DNA of 64,000 bases from Ostrinia nubilalis (lineage: Eukaryota; Arthropoda; Insecta; Lepidoptera; Crambidae): the NCBI RefSeq assembly GCF_963855985.1, contig NC_087095.1, positions 7,822,001-7,886,000 of the forward strand. Direction: 5' to 3'. The translations under genes and the position numbers were made by a program. Of this stretch, positions 58,395 to 64,000 are shown piece by piece (the stretch's first letter is position 1; the number at the start of each line of letters is the position of its first letter). Below the pieces are notes generated by a model that made no database searches, was not told the origin of the DNA, and saw only the letters and a program-made list of their open reading frames with translations.

Positions 58395-61300
58395 CAGGGT
58401 GTTTCAAAATACCCCCTAAAGCCTGAAAGGGCACAGAAACTGAAACAATCTGAAATAGAAGCCGTTGTTCCTATTGTCATATCTTGAACGGTTTTGGAAA
58501 TAACGTACATCGAAAGTTTCCAAAAATATCGATATGAATTCCCTCCCTTTGATCAGCTGCAGCGGGGTTCATCGAACGCAAATCATAGACTTTGTATTTT
58601 TCAGAATGTCAATTAGCCGCATTTTTTGCCTACTTCCTTTATCGATGTGTTAAAAGCATGTTTGTTCGTTAAATAAACATTTTAAATAGGTACTCACTAA
58701 CACTTTACATGTGTACGAACATTTGAAAAATTTTGTGAAAACTTCATCTATCGAAATCAGGCCACTTGATGGAAAAAAAATCGTAAGTAAATAACTTTTT
58801 CCGATAGTAACATCACTACTAATGATAGTTTTCAAACATTCTTAGACAACAGAAAAAAAATAAAAAAATCCGTGAAATTCCAGGTAGGTTACGTTACCGT
58901 ACCTTCAGTCGAATTCTGTTATTATTTAATCTTTGAAATTGCATTTCCGCCCATCTTTAGCTTACTCCTAGTACCTTTCCTGGTACCACCAGGAGTAAGA
59001 TTGAATTGTGTTCCGTATAAAAATAAGCATTTAGTAACCAGTTTGTAAGTTCACCATAAGCACCAATAAGGCCTCATAATTACGGAGCCGCAGCGCGTGA
59101 TGCGGTACTTATTATCGCACGCATAAACACAAAAAATATTGATGCGAGACGGGTGAAGTGGTGATGCCAGCTGCATCTCTTCCCGCGGTGAATCCCGCAA
59201 CAATAAACGCCGTGTGAGACGCATCGAAGCCATCCGCAGGATTCGGCTGCAAATAACGTTCCATTTCAAGAATACGCGTCTTAAATCGCTTTTCCGTAAA
59301 AGCACTCATGCACACACAATGCCAATGTTTGAACTCAGTACGTCGCACAACGTACGATGCCCGGCGTCTCCGTAAATGAGGCCTTAGTTTTATTTCATTT
59401 TTTTATTTAAACAATTTGTTGAGTAGTCATTGGATACAGAGGCGTTCACATCATATTTTACAAAATCCTTGCAAAATGGCTCCTATTTAAAATGCTGAGA
59501 ATTTAAAACAATTCTAAAATAATAATAATAACAACAATAACAACAACAACAACAAAAAACGTACATTTTGACAAACATTTTATTTAGTAAGGCAAGCGCT
59601 CAAAGAAAGGCCAACGCGGAAGCAAAAGTACTAGGGAAACATCAGTGCTTGAGCTTAAGCATTTTGGGTTTTCAGTTTCTTTTACGAAACCCTAATAGAC
59701 AGTGATTGTAAACATTTTTACTTAGAATTTTTTTTGGTGGCTTGTTTTGAGTTTGCACATTTGCATAGTAACGGTTGGCACCTTTTAAACCCGCGCGTTC
59801 GCGGGGGCGAGTGGGGCGCCTTATTACATTTTTCAATTATCCCAAAAGTGAAATTTTAAGTTGGTATGAAGAACATGACGTCATACTGTAGCATCGTATC
59901 GTACAACTCCGTGTAAGTTTTTCCCTCCATTCGATAAAATTTGTCGTAACAGAAAAATCAAAAAACATTAACTACTCACATCCATAATCATTATTTCAAA
60001 ACACATAAATACCTAGTCAATGGTAATACTAACTTACCATCAGGTGAGATCGCGGCCAAATGTTTAACTATTCATTTAAAAAATATGTTTTTATTTACTC
60101 ATAAACCTTTCTTTAATAAATTTCAAAATCGCCTCGTACTTTTAAACTTAAAATCTTAAAAATCAATGAAAAATTAAAATAATACCCAAAGAAAATGTTG
60201 GCAACCTCATTAGTGGGCAGACGCTCGGGAACACCACCCCCCGCCCCATCTAACGGCTAACTCGTGCGCAGCGCTGCGCGCCTGGTGGCGCCTGGTACAC
60301 AATGGGCCGAAATATGCATTGCGTACTTATTCCGGACCAACAATATTTTTTTATTCACAAATAATTTTAAACATGCCTTTTGTATGTTAAACTTTTGGTG
60401 GTACAAATACTCTTAAGATTGTGTATGTAATTCTAACTCAGCAAACTCTTGCTGTAAACGTAAACTTATTACAAAGGTAATGCTAGAACATAATCACGGG
60501 ATGATATTACTTTAATATGCTTAAACTAAACAAGGCGGCTGAATAAAGGTATGGGAGAAATACTAAGTAGGTGCGCGTTATTGACACTGATATCAGAACG
60601 CCTAAACATTGACGCTCAGTCAATGAGAAGGTGACCTTTGTTCCTTAACTCGCCGAGCCTATTATTTACTTTGCGTGTTTGAACACAGTCACTCAATGTT
60701 TTGTTAAATTTATTAATTATCTCTTTGTCAAACAAAATAAATCAAAAATAGCACAAAAAAGCACAACTATTTGAATTGCATACTCATCTGTTTTCGGAAT
60801 GCAGATCATAGATTTAAAAAGATAGCTGATTCTGGTTTTACATTATTTGTAGAACAGTCATGTTTCTGATGTTGCAGTAAGTTAAGAGGACTGTTTATTT
60901 ACAGAGATGCAATTAATGTTCCCGTGTAAACACGTTTAGGATTGTTATGTTAAGTAGGTAACTAAATTTTACAATATTTTTTCGGGTATGTTGGTGGGTG
61001 GGGCTTGTCACTTGACACCTTTTGACAAGCAGTTAAATACTAATTATGAGACATTTGGACATAGACTTAAAATTAAGTTAAAATTTAGTTACCTACTTTA
61101 ACTACTTAGTACGTGTAAATCAGTCTTAGGCTGCTTTTGCAAAAGTGAAAATTATTAAGGGACGTTTTAGAATGTTGATATGAAAATAAATCTGAGAATT
61201 CAATAACATTTCTTCTATTTTAAAATGAGACGCAACTTGGTAGACAAAGTAGGTACATAAACGACATTGCGACATTCCTTTACCTGGGAAATAAAAATTA

Positions 61301-62157
61301 GCGTACTAAAATCATTCGAAATGTTGCATTGTCATAATAAGAAGTTGCAAAAATTTGGCATGTGGCACGATCCCGTTCGTACCACTTTCCACTGTGCGGA
61401 AGCGCCGAAAGATCGCGACACCGGCCGTCGGCTCTTCTTTGATTTAGTCGTTCATATGCTTCGTGCGTGATCGGTGTGTTTTCCTATCGTTTAACTACTT
61501 TCGAAAGCTTTGTGTTTTGTGTTGTTTTGCTACAATAGCAATGTTTTCTAATTTCGAATATTATGAGATGATGTTGTGTGTGGGTCGAGCTGATGGAAAT
61601 TTAGTTCAAGCCCGTGAACTTTATCGGGAACAGTTTATCGAAGGTAGACCGGCGGCTGACCAGCGACGGCTTCCGTCGTATCAGTGTTTCCTTGATATGG
61701 TGACACGTCTCCATTTTACGGGCTCTTCATCGATCGGGTTCTAGTGGACGCCCGTCCGTGTCGTCACGGGTGATGACGGGTGATGGGATGACGGTCACGT
61801 CATCATCATCCGTGAACCATAATTTTGAATGCTTGTTGTTTTGTTAACGACGTGCGTGTAATTTTTTTCTCCGTAGGTATTAAATAATACCTAGTAAATA
61901 CTAGGCGCACAGAATGCTTTATGAGGCGTGGCCGGGGGCGTGAACATAGAAAGTTGCTCCTGGTCACCCCTGGTCACTCCTGGTAGGACAATGAACCCAA
62001 ATTAGTGATGGGAATTTTTATAATCGATATTTTTATTTTACATAAATTTACCCGAAATTAGAATATGTCGCTATGATTGTAAGAAATTAACAAGGGACTC
62101 TTTATAGACGTTTATTAAACACCCTTCAGTTATTAGGGGTTTTTTTGAAACACCCTG
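58395..62157. mobile_element. TA-flanked TIR element with DUF4817-like ORF
   Basis: The ends CAGGGTGTTTCAAAATACCC and (complement) CAGGGTGTTTCAAAAAAACC are inverted, with TA on both sides (58393-58394, 62158-62159), as in Tc1/mariner-type insertions. The 3.76-kb interior holds one recognisable ORF (61541-61744). The remainder has older repeats, such as 'cttaccatcaggtgagatcg' near 60035 and inverted 'ctcctagtacc' / 'ggtaccaccaggag' near 58965-58995. It sits inside the hAT-type element. Confidence 0.75.
61541..61744 (+). pseudogene. truncated transposase N-terminus (DUF4817-like)
   Basis: Encodes MFSNFEYYEMMLCVGRADGN, LVQARELYREQFIEGR, and RRLPSYQCFLDMVTRLHFTG before a stop. The pattern (M-x-(N/S)-x-E-Y-Y-E-M .. 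G-N .. A-x-x-L-Y .. F) matches the helix-turn-helix DUF4817 domain at the start of many insect mariner-like transposases. The catalytic DDE part is absent downstream: only about 400 bp remain to the element end, without a long frame. A dead copy. Confidence 0.65.
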
Positions 62158-62578
62158 TATAGTGTGTATGTAACACGACGACCTAATAAAAGCGTGTTAA
62201 AAACGAAAAAATTGACAGTTATATTATTTAATTGCATGTAAAAAGAAATTTCTGTCATCTTACATATCATTAAAACGACATTTCACGACGAAAAAAATAA
62301 AATATAATAAAGGAACAGTTGCCGAGAATATTGCCGAGAAAGTTCCCGAGAATATTCTCGGGAACACTGAGAATATAGCCTTTCTCTGCAAATAGAGTGT
62401 ATTGTTTAATTTACACTTATCTGTCGACTTAATTTAATACTATTTTACTTAAGAAACTTTGTTTATTTCCATTTGATAAACATGATTCTCAACCTTTCTC
62501 ACTTAGGAGAGCGCTCCCGGGAGCGCTCCCGAGAATATTCTCAGTGAGGAGAGCGTTCTCGGGAACGGCACATCAATA

Positions 62579-62638
62579 GTCACGGTAAAGTTAATGTAAT
62601 AGTTACGGTCAAAGTTAGGTGGTGCAATTCAGTCTTAC
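62579..62638. mobile_element. right half of the split MITE
   Basis: Starts with the second GTCACGGT, then 'tagttacggtcaaagttagg' and 'tggtgcaattcagtcttac', the inverted right end matching 56382. Confidence 0.88.
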
Positions 62639-62639
62639 G

Positions 62640-64000
62640 CCTGTATTCACAAACGATGTGTTAGCAACGAAAGTGTTAGCAACGAAAGGATTAACGCTGA
62701 TTTGGCTATCAAATTACACCTGAGGAACGCGGGGAGTCGTACGGGATAACAAAAAGTAATTCCTGGTGGCATTCGAACGTTGGCCGCGAGCGAGAACGCC
62801 ATTGAGCCGAGAGCCTTCTAAAGTATTCAGTGTGTTGTGTACCTATGATTGATGGCTTGATTTGTCAAATTATGGTATTGGTGAATAAGTGGGTTTCAGA
62901 CTATTTGTATTTAATATCCAATTTGTGAGTGAGTATGTGTACGAATCTAACATATCAGAAGTGAGTCCGACACCCATTGGTATGTAAATTATTTTCATTA
63001 TTATTGATGCAGTTGCATGAAACAACAAGTGAGTTTTCTGGAAGTGGCCGGGCCGCACAATCAATAGTTGACTGGCAGAAAATAACATTAAGTCCTTATT
63101 TTATGCACTTTTATTTTGTGCGATAAAGTTCACAACAAATGAATGGAAAATACAGTGAGAAAAAAAACTGATATTTTTTTTGGATACTGTTACTTACGTT
63201 ATTATTTGAGAAGATCTGCTGTGATAATTTAAAGTTTTAATTTAATTTAAAAAAAAAAAACCGCGAAGTGAGTAATTTTTGGTATGAGGATGTCATGATG
63301 CAATTTTTGCAAAGAAAGATTTCTTTTATTTATCAAGAATTGAAGATATTTATTATTTAGATCTTCGCAAGAAACTAAGTATGAATTTGGAATTGCTAAA
63401 AGTGATTTTATAGTGAATATATTGAATTGGTAAAAGTACCATCTTACTAAGAGAAAAGATAAGTTCTCAGCAGATAGTTTATGATTAATATAAAGATATA
63501 TCATAATGGCACAGTTCATTAAGTTTATTTTTACTCCATCATTGGTTATTAAGATCTTAACAAAATAAATGTGAATTATTTGAAAGTGACAAAGGATTAT
63601 TAGAAGTTATTTGAGTCAATTATGGAATATATTACTGTGAAATAATAATTATGGTGATGTAAATTAAGTAAATTTAAATTACCCATATAGAGTTCGTAAT
63701 TATTTTGTATTAAAATAATGTAATATGACATGCTGTTTGGAACAAACACATCCTGACTCGGATTGCGCTAGCGAAGCGAACCTGTGTTTATATTAACACC
63801 ATTAAGATAAAATTTCGTGGCGAGGCCTCGAAACAATAAACACCATTGTGTGTGGTTCTAAAGGTTCAAAGTAAGTACTTGTGATTTGTTACTATTATGA
63901 TGAATTTGGTTCGACAATTTGTCGTGATTGTGCAAACATGATTTATGGAGATACATATATTTTAAGAGTTACTGGTAATAATAATTTATATTTTGTGTAT
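62640..64000. other. no gene recognised
   Basis: It begins with a fragment like one end of the MITE at 3525 ('gcctgtattcacaaacgatg'). The rest is AT-rich with stops in all frames. It may be an intron of the minus-strand gene. Confidence 0.45.

Larger units (their letters stand above)
56468..62578. mobile_element. hAT-type element (6.1 kb) inside a MITE
   Basis: The ends TAGAGATGTGCCG and (complement) TATTGATGTGCCG match at 11 of 13 positions. An exact 8-bp direct repeat GTCACGGT flanks it (56460-56467, 62579-62586), the target size of hAT transposons. Subterminal regions are rich in GAGAATATTCTC (56516, 62348, 62531) and CTCCCGGGA palindromes, likely transposase-binding repeats. No hAT transposase ORF is visible, and the interior is filled by other elements, so it is non-autonomous. 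Confidence 0.85.

Noticed and set aside
59051..59348. Overlapping minus-strand frames of 78 and 84 codons
   Set aside because: No recognisable domain in either frame, located inside a nested transposon; possibly a decayed element ORF, but not supportable.

Overview
The window looks like nuclear DNA of a moth or butterfly. Introns and spacers are AT-rich, coding exons are GC-rich and carry GT...AG introns, and the interspersed repeats are ones usual in Lepidoptera: miniature inverted-repeat elements, RTE-like non-LTR fragments, repeats beginning CCGGCCAAGTGCGAGTCGG or ending in CCGACTTCAAA, and a piggyBac-type element in TTAA. No prokaryotic genes, rRNA or CRISPR arrays were seen.

Main gene (+ strand, roughly 1-47740): an orthologue of Drosophila bitesize (btsz), a synaptotagmin-like protein with two C-terminal C2 domains. 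I traced a nine-exon coding path: 8473-12297, 14058-14286, an optional 28410-28523, 33963-34093, 38973-39167, 40325-40579, 41724-41890, 42989-43197 and 45354-45487. It closes in frame at 1752 codons with the cassette exon and 1714 without it. Two further large single-exon ORFs (31266-32364 and 32884 to 33406 or 33553) end in the same phase as the common exon at 33963, and look like alternative first exons giving short isoforms. A signal-peptide exon at 2462-2573 may be another N-terminus of this gene or the start of an ephrin-like gene.

The most unusual structure is in the C2B region. The 3' part of the exon encoding C2B loop 3, with its 5' splice site, is repeated as ten head-to-tail 158-bp units (43068-44627), and an eroded eleventh copy lies beyond a LINE insertion (45045-45177). 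The corresponding part of the C2A exon and its donor is also duplicated once (41059-41228), next to a minisatellite. Both duplications cover the loop-3 half of a C2 domain plus the donor site.

Second gene (+, 49448-50876): a GPI-anchored Ly6/uPAR protein. Two homologous phase 1-1 exons each encode the first half of the domain. Either one plus the shared last exon gives exactly ten cysteines, so they are probably mutually exclusive.

Third gene (-, last coding exon 55879-56016): the C-terminal coiled coil of an unidentified protein, probably with a long 3' UTR reaching about 52225.

From 56382 to 62638 there is a nested stack of transposons. A MITE was split by a 6.1-kb hAT-type element with an 8-bp target duplication. 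That element holds an RTE-like reverse transcriptase fragment and a 3.8-kb TA-flanked element carrying a DUF4817-like N-terminal ORF. The rest of the window is intronic or intergenic DNA with scattered repeats.
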